Of a DNA stretch of 64,000 nt, positions 21,510 through 32,499 are shown one piece after another. The notes under the pieces were generated by a model. That model searched no databases. It saw only the letters and a list, made by a program, of their open reading frames with translations, and was not told the origin of the DNA. The stretch is taken from contig BDSL01000146.1 in the NCBI GenBank assembly GCA_003116995.1, positions 1 to 64,000 of the forward strand, given 5' to 3'. Both the position numbers and the translations under genes were made by a program. Every line of letters starts with the position of its first letter. The stretch's first letter is position 1. The stretch comes from Yamagishiella unicocca (Eukaryota; Chlorophyta; Chlorophyceae; Chlamydomonadales; Volvocaceae).

Positions 21510-24500
21510 TCACAGCCGGCGGTGGCGGCGGCTCGACCGGACGATTTCGTGGCACGCAGTGTTGGTGACGCGGATGTCAATTCCATGTGGGTCGGCCCGG
21601 TTCGTGCCATTGACCATGTTCGTGATGGGCAGGATCTTCGAGAACTGGGCCGTACGGCCGTACCTTTCAATCGTCAGCACTCCAAGGCCGGGAGAGTTTC
21701 CCTGCAAGCACAGCAGTAGGCGGTGTGCGCGTCGCCAATGGACGTGGGGCCCATCCAGTTACCCATCCAGTCATACGCTGGAAAGGAAACCGTCACTTAC
21801 ACCCAAAACGCCCTGGTAGCTACGGTTTAAGCGGCTTCAAGCCCGAAGGTTGTTCCGTATTCATCGCAGACCTAAATCCGTTTGCTGGGCTTAACTTGTC
21901 ACCCTCAACACGCACGACGTTATCCCATTTTTTCCCACTTTGGATGCCTTTTAGGCGGTAATGGCTTAAAGCAACGCCAACGGCAGCGCGACAACGAGCA
22001 ACCACTTTGGCCTTGAGCCCACTGTAACAAATACTATCTATCTAATTATAAGGCGGTCACACCGCGATTTACATCACACGTCCAAAAGCTGAGGTGTCTT
22101 TGCGAGGCGCACGAGCAAGCCTCATGCCTTCCTGTGCTGCCCACTCGACCTCTGCACTCCTGGCCAGCACCACCAACGTAACACGTACCGTGCTGATGTG
22201 AGGGTCCGCGGACAGGGGCACGGAGCCACGTAGGCTGATGAAGGCGTGGTCCTGCGCGGGCGGCGGTGGATGGATGCGACGGAGCTGCTTCGACGGTTTG
22301 GTGGGCACGTGCTCTTGGCGCTTGGACGCGCGCGGTGGGAGGGGCAATCCATCCATCCGGGCCACTACTGCTCAACGGGACGGAGTCATCGGATACCGTA
22401 GCCCTCAGCGATGCCGCGCATCCAACACGAACACGCTACCGAAGACGGAAAGTGAAGCCAGGGCGCGTAGTAGATCGGTAGCGCAATACGGGCACGACCG
22501 TTACAACAACGGGCACGCGAATGCGACCATCGCACCCGAACACACACTTCAGCAGCTACTGGTAGCCTCCCCCGCGAGCGCCGCCACCAGCAGCACCCCA
22601 GGTGGTCTGGGGCCCACTGTAAGAGTTACTACTACCCCAGGAGCCACCGGCCCGCCGCCCACCCACCATGACGGGCGAGATGACCAGCCCGTCAGGTGAT
22701 GGGTCCGTCGACAGGTTAAAGGCCTTGAGGTCGATGCGGTTGACGAATTTATCGCTTCGGAAGGAAAACACGTCGATGACGCTCGTGTATCGGTCCGGCT
22801 GCCAGAAGTATGTAGGGCGGCTGCGGGCGCGAGTAACACGCACGCAAACAGATAGACAGGCGCGCCCCGGCAGAACGGATGACGGATGAAACAGGAGGAG
22901 TACGGAACCCCAGGAAGCCCACATGCAAAAGCGACATGTATGGCTAGGGAACATGCGATGGTATGCGTTTGATCGTCGAATGCGTTATCGACAGGCAATA
23001 TTTCCCATACATCCGTTATGAAGTCCATCCCACCTAACAGGCTTTGCGAGGGAAACTTACTGCTCGAGGTTGAAAGTGATACCGGCGTAGTGCGCGTCCC
23101 GTTCGCCTGTGCTGTCATCAGCGACTACTTTGGGGCGAGGGGTGTTGGGCGGGTTGCTGGCCTTGTAGCCGGTGGTGGGGAGCTTATAGACCTGTGATAG
23201 GGCAAGGAGGTGGGCACTTGCCGGTCGATAGTGATTGTTTTGGTGGGCTCCACACTAGCCAGGCGCTAGAACCATCGGGCAGATGGTGGTTTCCTTTTGA
23301 TACCGGTGGATTGTGGTTGCCTTCCAACTTCGTCCGCACGGGTGGGCGATGCAGGGGCGCACGGGCTTCCGAGCGAGGGAGGGAAGCTGCGTACCGAAGA
23401 AGTACGACCAGGAGGTGCGTGTCTACCAAGCGCGATTGGGAACTGCGTGCTTCCGGTTGGCGTACAATTGGGAGCTGCGCACCGAAGAAGTATGATTGCC
23501 TTACCTTGAATTCGTACGGGTTCGAGAGGGTACCGCCTCCGGAGTTGATGTACCTGCGACGGCCGTGGCAATTCAAATGCGATGGCAAACATGGCAGGCC
23601 AGGAAAGCCGAAAACGAGCGAACCCTGAACAGTTCACCCCGTTCAAGCCTACTGATGCCCGTCTCGCTGATCCGCCTGCTATCGCTTGGTTGCCGCTTAC
23701 ATGTAGCGACCTGCTGAAACCCCTCCGCATCCGTTGGCGCCGATTGTCGTGTTGTCGTACTCCGCCACAATCTGGACGGGTGTCTTGGTGTAGTCCACCA
23801 CGAACATCCCGCCTCCACGCAGGGTCACAAACGTCAACGGCGGGTCCTCAAGGTTGGACGTGCAGATGGGCGCGTTGTCGGGGCGCAGTGCTGCGGATAA
23901 TAACAAATGGAAGCGGCGGCAAATCATTCCGCAAGTACCACACCGCGATTACATCGGCTTTACACACGCAGCCCACGTTAGCAACTGAAACCAAGTCCCA
24001 TTGTCCGCTTACACCTCCCAAAGCGTCTTGGAGCTTGGATGTGCCAGGCCGCACACGGTGTGGGCGTGGTGTTCCCCGCGCAGTCAGACGCACCCAGTGA
24101 AGAGCAAATTAACGCACATTTTGCGCGTTGTGTACGAGTAACAAAAAAATTAAAAAAAATAGTAAGACGCGGTTGCCAGTAACTAGCGGCGACATAGACC
24201 CACCGGGATCTTCGCACAGGGCTCCGCTGGGTGTCGTGCAGTTGCCGTACATCACCAGTGTCGCGTCCAAGTCGTGAACGAATGTCTCTTTCTGCAAATC
24301 GGCAGGGCCATGTGGTACGAGCGCGCGGATGCGCCACATAGTTAAGGACGCAACGTCCAACGTCCGGGCCCCGCCACGTTTCACCCAAAGGAAATCGACA
24401 CCAAAGTTGGCCCCAGGCGCAAGCGTATTAGGAGGCGCAAGGTTCCAAGGATTAAGAAAGCAACAGCTGGTCCGAGTGGACATGTTGATTGATGGCAGCC

Positions 24501-25817
24501 AACGCACCTCCCAGTCTACGTTAATCCGCTCCACCTTCTTGCCATTCTGGTTAGCCACCACGATGTACTTGTTGTCCCTGAACGCACACAACGGAATAAA
24601 GCGTCGCCGCCGTGGAACAGGAAAAGTGCAGTCGTGTGAGGTCACAATTAGGAACAGCAACGAAATAGCCCAATGTGATGCCTAGAAGGACATTTTTCGC
24701 TCGTGTATGTGCCATGGTTGCTTTCCCAGCCAGATATACCCCCACGGCAACAACGAGAGGCGTTGTACCCGAGGGACGTGGTGCCTTGCTATTGCCCGTG
24801 AAGCTAGCTGCCCGAACGAAAAGAAACCCTTCGTCCAGAAGCTACATCCAGCCAAGTCTGCAGGGCGGCCAAACACTTCCTAGCTACCGCCCATGGCCAT
24901 AACCTTGTGGTGTCCCGGTTCCACTGCATATACTGCGACCAGCAGCTCGGGTGCCCGAAACTTATGCTGACACATTCGGACGACCTTACCTGGTTGGAAA
25001 TCCCGCGTGTGCTTGGCGGAGTCCGTTGAAGCCAGGGGTGGTGCGGAAGCACTCCAGGGGCTGTCGGTCGCTGGCTCGGAAGATCACGACGTGGCCCGTC
25101 GCTACGAAAGCGAGGACCGCGTGGCTGCCGGCCGTATTAAATATCAGCATATGCGGGCGTACGGGGAACGCGCCTGCATAAAAAATCAAGGAGGAGGACC
25201 TTCATGAGCAGGACCTTCACAGGATTTCCTTCAAACACAGTCTTCACATCCTTCTAATCTTCTCTTTAAGCTTCTATGGCCAATAATGATTTCCTTGCAC
25301 GCGCTGCGTTGGCTTGATTCGCCGAACCTGTTCGCTGGTAGCACAACTGCGCTGCCGCGCCTGCCAGGTCCACTGTCTCGTGTATTTTGGAAAGGTCGGA
25401 GCTCTTGTAGATGTGGATGTAGCTGTGTTCAAGAAAGCCGTCCACATGGACATGTTGGGCATGTGCGCGCTTTGACGCAGGCAGGCTGGCATGTCGGTTG
25501 GTTTCCCTACAGTTGGTTCCGGGCTCCTGTACTTACCCGCCATAGCCAATGAGTGCAGTCCCGTTGTTCGAATCTGCCTGGTCTGTGATCCACCTGCGAG
25601 GCCGGACGGGTCATTTCGTCCCCAAGTGTTCAGCGCAGTACAACTATATACATTGAGCAAGCCGCCGGCAGCGATCAAGCTCTCTTGAGGAACGTGCACC
25701 AGCTTCAATGGGGGCTTCACCCAATGTCCCTGCTCACACTTCATATTGACAGAAGGCATGATCCGCTGTCGCGCCCCCGAGCAGGATAAGGGTAACTACG
25801 TAGAGAAATAGCATCAT
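21510..25817 (-). CDS. Secreted beta-propeller-like protein, copy A
   Basis: Twelve exons on the minus strand (high to low): 25817-25738, 25593-25537, 25485-25328, 25173-24990, 24577-24508, 24291-24204, 23890-23701, 23553-23505, 23191-23061, 22820-22667, 22251-22189, 21701-21510. Every phase closes, giving 471 aa. It starts MMLFLYVVTLILLGGATA, a clear signal peptide, so the product is probably secreted. Repeated blade-like segments follow: FNTAGSHAVLAFVATGHVVI, DNKYIVVANQNGKKVERI, TFVTLRGGGMFVVDY, NGCGGVSAGRYMYINSGGG, YTSVIDVFSFRSDKFVNRID, STDPSPDGLVIS, DHAFISLRGSVPLSADPH and PGLGVLTIERYG. These resemble YVTN/lactonase-type seven-bladed propellers (surface or metabolite-binding proteins), but the substrate is unknown. 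Cysteines (CTTP...LCEDP, APIC, NGCGG) could form disulfides. It is a tandem paralog of the gene at 27721-32064. Confidence 0.85.
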
Positions 25818-25829
25818 GCCTGTTGTTTA

Positions 25830-27661
25830 CGCAAGGCGTTTACCAAAAAATATCTATTATTCAAACTAGCGAGCTATGTCGTTTTATAAAACATGTACTG
25901 GTATGTTTTTGCTAGCCTTACAGAAACTTCAGCTACCTACTCAACAACTTGTTATTACAGTCGTGTGTGGCGTCGTCGTGTCGATTAATGCATCTGCACA
26001 CAATATACGGCATTGACGATACATATGCGACTGTACGGCGTGCAGGAGATGTGGCTTCGGGGGGAAAGCCACGCGGGGAAACTTGCGAGTGACGTACTTG
26101 GACGATGTGTGAGAGAACGTATCTTTCTCAATCCTTTGTTCCTTGCATTTCTAAATTGAGCCAGATGGAGCTTGTAACGTGCTAAGAAGGCCAATGGAAA
26201 ACGCGCCGCATTTCATGACGATTACCAAGGGAATAGCGGGAAGACGCATTCCTTGGATATTGTTAAGTCTACCGGTATTTGTTCACGTAAGAGTCTTTAA
26301 ATTTTGCATGTAAATGGTTATGAAAGGCGTAGCAAAGCGTGCTTTTCTTGTCTCCCTGACGTACCGTGTGCAAGCAAGTATAGTCGCCATCCAACCCTAT
26401 GTCCGGAAGCCAGGAGAACAATAAGGAATATGATGGGATTTGTCTCAGAATTTGCATCGGAGGACTATGATGATTACTTGATTGCCCCACGGCTGCTGGT
26501 TTGGGCATCGTCAACGTCCACGGGAGCAAGAAGTGGGTTGGGCGGCGGAAGCAGTCCAACTGGCGCCTCTCTCAACTTATGTGGTGTGCGCGCGGGACAG
26601 CACCTGCAACAGCACCTGCAACTGCAGGCTGGGTAGTGATGAATGCCCTCACCAGACGCTGCCTTGATTGCGTCCATAAATAATGATGATTCACGGCAGT
26701 TGGCCGTGGAAGGCATAATTGCTGGCGCGAAGGCCTTCTTGGACACGGCCAACAGCCACTTGGTTGAGCGCCTCCAGTTGCAAGGGAGCTGAACGGTGGT
26801 GTTCCGCTTCTGCAGCCTCACATGCATCGGCGGTGTGGTAGAGCGGGCTGCTGCAAAATCCTCTGAGGGCGGCGATGTTCTGAATCCATCGGCGGCCAAA
26901 GCCACAGTTGTCATTCATGCCTCCAGCCTACCATGGTGCAGCTGTCGTATTTTCCGGGCATTTACGGTGTGTGTTCGGACAGCAGCAGCAGCAGCTCGCG
27001 TTCAGAAACGCGCATGACCAGCCTGCAATTACAGGCGCCTCGGCTGGGCGGCCCGCTCCACATCAATCCGTGAGCCAACCTCGTGTCACGACACACCGCG
27101 TGCTGTGCAGGACGGGTGATCCAACTGAAGACTAGGATTCGTCCTCAGCGGCCGCCTGGCTGCTGGACGGGGCAACGACGCGCGTGCGTCATCTTGAGAG
27201 AAGGAGGAAAGGTTTGCCGGAGATGGCGATGTGCGAGTTGTGCGATGCTACTGAGAGAATGGGCAGAGGTACGCCTAGTCTTACAGCAATGTGTCAGTAC
27301 AAGGCTGTGTATTTCAGACTATGTTTGTTGTGCGACAAACTCTGCTGCCTGGGCATTCCAGGCAGCGGGCCTAGGTGCGCTCCCGAACGTGGCCAACCGC
27401 CATCCCTGAAGCACATCTGCTATTGGCTGCCGACACATTCACACTTGTCCGTTGGCTTCGCATCCAACTGCAACGAGAGCACTAATATAACTTACCGTAA
27501 TTACCGGCAATCAAAGCCATTACCGGCAATCAAAGCCATGTAACTACATCTACCCAACAACGCTAACCGCAGGGCGCAACACATGCCCTAAGAGTACGGC
27601 AACCACAGCACTCCGTACGCGCTGTGATGGTTACTCGCTGTGTCGTGACAAACCCATACCG
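25830..27661. other. Spacer between tandem copies: shared upstream region plus a separate repeated segment
   Basis: From about 25830 to 26310 the sequence aligns, with clear divergence, to 32066-32500 upstream of copy B. Shared blocks include GTCGTCGTGTCGATTAATGC, GTGACGTA-YTGGACGATG and CGCCGCA-TTCATGAC. The duplication therefore carried about 450 bp of promoter region. The remainder holds the minus-strand ORF described at 26474-27000 and a 21-bp direct repeat (TTACCGGCAATCAAAGCCAT, 27503-27543). Confidence 0.6.
26474..26998 (-). pseudogene. Unassigned coding-like segment, inverted paralog of 33780-34060
   Basis: The minus strand is open for 146 codons from 26914 (MTTVALAADGFRTSPPSEDF). Its 5' flank to about 26998 matches the plus strand near 33785-33980: GAAAATACGACAGCTGCACC, then ALAADGFRTxxPxEDxAA and HVRLQK in the same reading order. 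Amino-acid level conservation (ALAADGFRT, HVRLQK, WLLA) suggests these were once coding exons. I do not recognise the family. No start, splice structure or matching rest of gene is evident, so a relic is as likely as a live exon. Confidence 0.35.
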
Positions 27662-27720
27662 CCCACCTCCGTACATTGCAGACCGTAACACTCGCTCGGT
27701 GGCGCCTGTGTGTGCCCGCA

Positions 27721-30700
27721 TCACAGCCGGCGGTGGCGGCGGCTCGACCGGACGATTTCGTGGCACGCAGTGTTGGTGACGCGGATGTCAATTCCATGTG
27801 GGTCGGCCCGGTTCGTGCCATTGACCATGTTCGTGATGGGCAGGATCTTCGAGAACTGGGCCGTACGGCCGTACCTTTCAATAGTCAGCACTCCAAGGCC
27901 GGGAGAGTTTCCCTGCAAGCACAGCAGTAGGCGGTGTGCGCGTCGCCAATGGACGTGGGGCCCATCCAGTCACCCATCCAGTCATACGCTGGAAAGGAAA
28001 CCGTCACTTACACCAAAAACGCCCTGGTAGCTACGGTTTAAGCGGGCTTCAGGCCCGAAGGTTGTTCCGTATTCATCGCAGACATAAATCCGTTTGCTGG
28101 GCTTAACTTGTCACCCTCAACACGCACGACGTTATCCCATTTTTTCCCACTTTGGATGCCCTTTAGGCGGTTGTGGTTTACGGTTTATAGCAACGCCAAC
28201 GGCGGCGCGACAACGAGCAACCACTTTGGCCTTGAGCCCACTGTAAAATACTACCTATCTAATCCTAAGGCGGTCACACCGCGATTTACATAACACGTCC
28301 AAAGGCTGAGGTGTCTTTGCGAGGCGCACGAGCAAGCCTCATGCCCTCCTGTGCTGCCCACTCGACCTCTGCACTCCTGGCCAGCACCACCAACATAACA
28401 CGTACCGCGCTGATGTGAGGGTCCGCGGACAGGGGCACGGAGCCACGTAGGCTGATGAAGGCGTGGTCCTGCGCGGGCGGCGGTGGATGGATGCGACGGA
28501 GCTGCTTCGACGGTTTGGTGGGCACGTGCTCTTGGCGCTTGGACGCGCGCGGTGGGAGGGGCAATCCATCCATCCGGGCCACTACTGCTCAACGGGACGG
28601 AGTCATCGGATACCGTAGCCCTCAGCGATGCCGCGCATCCAACACGAACACGCTACCGAAGACGGAAAGTGAAGCCAGGGCGCGTAGTAGATCGGTAGCG
28701 CAATACGGGCATGACTGGGGGCACGCGAATGCGACCATCGCACCCGAACACACACTTCAGCAGCTACTGGTAGCCTCCCCCGCGAGCGCTGCCACCAGCA
28801 GCACCCCAGGTGGTCTGGGGCCCACTGTAAGAGTTACTACTACCCCAGGAGCCACCGGCCCACCGGCCACCCACCATGACGGGCGAGATGACCAGCCCGT
28901 CAGGTGATGGGTCCGTCGACAGGTTAAAGGCCTTGAGGTCGATGCGGTTGACGAACTTATCGCTTCGGAAGGAAAACACGTCAATGACGCTCGTGTATCG
29001 GTCCGGCTGCCAGAAGTACGTAGGTTGGCTGCGGGCGCGAGTAACACGCACGCAAACAGATAGACAGGCGCGCCCGGGCAGAACGGATGACGGATGAAAC
29101 AGGAGGAGTACGGAACCCCAGGACCCGGCAGCAAGCCCACATGCAAACGTATGGCGACATGTATGGCTAGGGAACATGCGAGGGCCTTCCTTTGATCGTC
29201 AAATGCGTTATCGACAGGCGGTATTCCCAATTCATCCATTACGAAGTCCATCCCACCTAACAGGCTTAGCGACGGAAACTTACTGCTGGAGGTTGAAAGT
29301 GATACCGGCGTAGTGCGCGTCCCGTTCGCCTGTGCTGTCATCAGCGACTACTTTGGGGCGAGGGGTGTTGGGCAGTTTTCTGGCCTTGTAGCCGGTGGTG
29401 GGGAGCTTGTAGACCTGAGATAGGGCAAGGAGGTGGGCACCTGCCGGTCGATAATAGCTGTTTTGGTGGGCTCCACACTAGCCAGGCGCTAGAACCATCG
29501 GGCAGATGGTGGTTTCCTTTTGATACCGGTGGATTGTGGTTGCCTTCCAACTTCGTCCGCACGGGCTTCGGAGCGAGGGAGGGAAGCTGCGTAACGAAGA
29601 AGTACGACCAGGAGGTGCGTGTCTACTAAGTGCGATTGGGAGCTGCGTGCTTCCGGTTGGCGTACAATTGGGAGCTGCGCACCGAAGAAGTATGATTGTC
29701 TTACCTTGAATTCGTAAGGGTTCGAGAGGGTGCCGCCTCCGGAGTTGATGTACCTGCGACCCCCGTGGCAATGCAAATGCGTCAGGAAAGTCGAAAACGA
29801 GCGACCCCTGAACAGTTCACCCCGTCCAAGCCTACTGATGCCTGTCTCGCCTGCTATCGCTTGTCTCGCCTGCTATCGCTTATTATCCGCCTGCTATCGC
29901 TTGGTTGCCGCTTACATGTAGCGACCTGCTGAAACCCCTCCGCATCCGTTGGCGCCGATTGTCGTGTTGTCGTACTCCGCCACAATCCGGACGGGTGTCT
30001 TGGTGTAGTCCACCACGAACATCCCGCCTCCACGCAGGGTCACAAACGCCAACGTCGGATCCCCAAGGCTGGGCGTGCAGATGGGCGCGTTGTCGGGGCG
30101 CAGTGCTGCGGATAATAACAAATGGAAGCGGCGGCAAATCATTCCGCAAGTACCACACCGCGATTACATCTGCTTTACACACGCAGCCCACGTTAGCAAC
30201 TGAAACCAAGTCCCATTGTCCGCTTACACCTCCCAAAGCGTCTTGGAGCTTGGATGTGCCAGGCCGCACACGGTGTGGGCGTGGTGTTCCCCGCGCAGTC
30301 AGACGCACCCAGTGAAGAGCAAATTAACGCACATTTTGCGCGTTGTGTACGAGTAACAAAACAAATAGTAGGACGCGGTTGCCAGTACGGTAACTAGCGG
30401 CGATACAGACCCACCGGGATCTTCGCACAGGGCTCCGCTGGGTGTCGTGCAGTTGCCGTACATCACCAGTGTCGCGTCCAAGTCGTGAACAAAGGTCTCT
30501 TTCTGTTGAGGGAAGCCAGCAGAAATTTCGTCGCTTCGGCGCAAATCGGCAGGGCCATGTGGTACGAGCGCGCGGATGCACTACATAGTTAAGGACGCAA
30601 CGTCCAACGTCCGGGCCCCGCCACGTTTCACCCAAAAGAAATCGACACCAAAGTTGGCCCCAGGCGCAAGCGTATTTGGAGGCGCAAGGCTCCAAGGATT

Positions 30701-32064
30701 AAGCAAGCAACAGCTGGTCCGAATGGACATGTTGATTGATGGCAGCCAACGCACCTCCCAGTCTACGTTAATCCGCTCCATCATCTTGCCATTCTGATTA
30801 GCCACCACGATGTACTTGTTGTCCCTGAACGCACACAACGGAACAAAGCGTCGCCGCCATGGAAAAGTGCAGTCGTGTGAGGTCACAATTAGGAACAGCA
30901 ACGAAATAGCCCAATGTGATGCCTAGAAGGACATTTTTCGCTCGTGTATGTGCCATGGTTGCTTTCCCAGCCAGATATACCCCCACGGCAACAACGAGAG
31001 GCGTTGTACCCGAGGGACGTGGTGCCTTGCTATTGCCCGTGAAGCTAGCTGCCCGAACGAAAAGAAACCCTTCGTCCAGAAGCTACATCCAGCCAAGTCT
31101 GCAGGGCGGCCAAACACTTCCTAGCTACCGCCCATGGCCATAACCTTGTGGTGTCCCGGTTCCACTGCATATACTGCGACCAGCAGCTCGGGTGCCCGAA
31201 AGTTATGATGACACATTCAGACGACCTTACTTCGTTGGAAATCCCCCATGTGCCTGGCGGAGTCCGTTGAAGCCAGGGGTGGTGCGGAAGCACTCCAGGG
31301 GCTGTCGGTCGCTGGCTCGGAAGATCACGACGTGGCCCGTCGCTACGAAAGCGAGGACCGCGTGGCTGCCGGCCGTATTAAATATCAGCATATGCGGGCG
31401 TACGGGGAACGCGCCTGCATACAAATTCCAGGAGGAGGACCTTCATGAGGAGGAGGACCTTCACAGGATTTCCTTCAAACACAGTCTTCACATCCTTCTA
31501 TTCTTCTTTAAAGCTTCTATGGACAATAATGATATCCTTGCACGCGCTGCGTTGGCTTTATTCGCCGAACCTGTTCGCTGGTAGCACAACTGCGCTGCCG
31601 CGCCTGCCAGGTCCACTGTCTCGTGTATTTTGGAAAGGTCGGAGCTCTTGTAGATGTGGATGTAGCTGTGTACAAGAAAGCCGTCCACATGGACATGTTG
31701 GGCATGTGCGCGCTTTGACGCAGGCAGGCTGGCATGTCGGTTGGTTTCTCTACAGTTACTTCCGGGCTCCTGTACTTACCCGCCATAGCCAATGAGTGCA
31801 GTCCCGTTGTTCGAATCTGCCTGGTCTGTGACCCACCTGCGACGCCGGACAGGTCGTGTCATCCCAAATAAAGTGTTCAGCACAGTACAACTATATACAT
31901 TGAGCAAGCCGCCGGCAGCGATCAAGCTCTCTTGAGGAACGTGCACCAGCTTCAATGGGGGCTTCACCCAATGTCCCTGCTCACACTTCATATTGACAGA
32001 AGGCATGATCCGCTGTCGCGCCCCCGAGCAGAATAAGGGTAACTACATAGAGTAATAGCACCAT
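27721..32064 (-). CDS. Secreted beta-propeller-like protein, copy B
   Basis: Twelve exons with the same lengths and phases as copy A: 32064-31985, 31836-31780, 31728-31571, 31414-31231, 30824-30755, 30502-30415, 30105-29916, 29753-29705, 29414-29284, 29028-28875, 28468-28406, 27912-27721. The product is 471 aa, beginning MVLLLYVVTLILLGGATA. Differences from copy A are scattered and mostly conservative: WVTDQ for WITDQ, FLVHS for FLEHS, HGGFPTK for HAGFPTR, KMMERI for KKVERI, TPSLGDPTLA for TSNLEDPPLT, and HQPTY for HRPTY. No stop or frameshift is seen, so both copies look functional. At exon 6 an insertion of about 28 bp has replaced the acceptor TTTGCAG by CTCAACAG while keeping the frame. 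The upstream neighbour region differs more than the exons do. Confidence 0.85.
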
Positions 32065-32499
32065 GCCTGTTGTTTACGCAAGGCGTTTACCAAAAAATAT
32101 GATGTAAACTAGCGAAAAACGAACTACAGTATGTCGTTTTGTAAAAAAATGGTTCGATATGTTTTTGCTAGTCTTCAAGAACTTTAGAAATCTACTTAAC
32201 TTCTTATTATAGTCGTAGGTGTCGTCGTGTCGATTAATGCGACTGCAGACAATATACGACTTATCTGGATCAGGCACGGATCACGGGATCAGGCACGCTG
32301 GGGGGAACTTGCCCGTGACGTATCTGGACGATGTACCTTCCTTTCGCAATCCTTGGTTCCTTAAATTTCTAAGAAGAGCTTAATGGAGCTTGCAACGAGC
32401 CAGGAATCCTAAGGCAGAGAGCGCCGCAATTCATGACAGGTTGCAAAGTATTGGCGGGAAGCGGTATGAAGACACTGCTAAGAGTCCTTAAAATTGGAA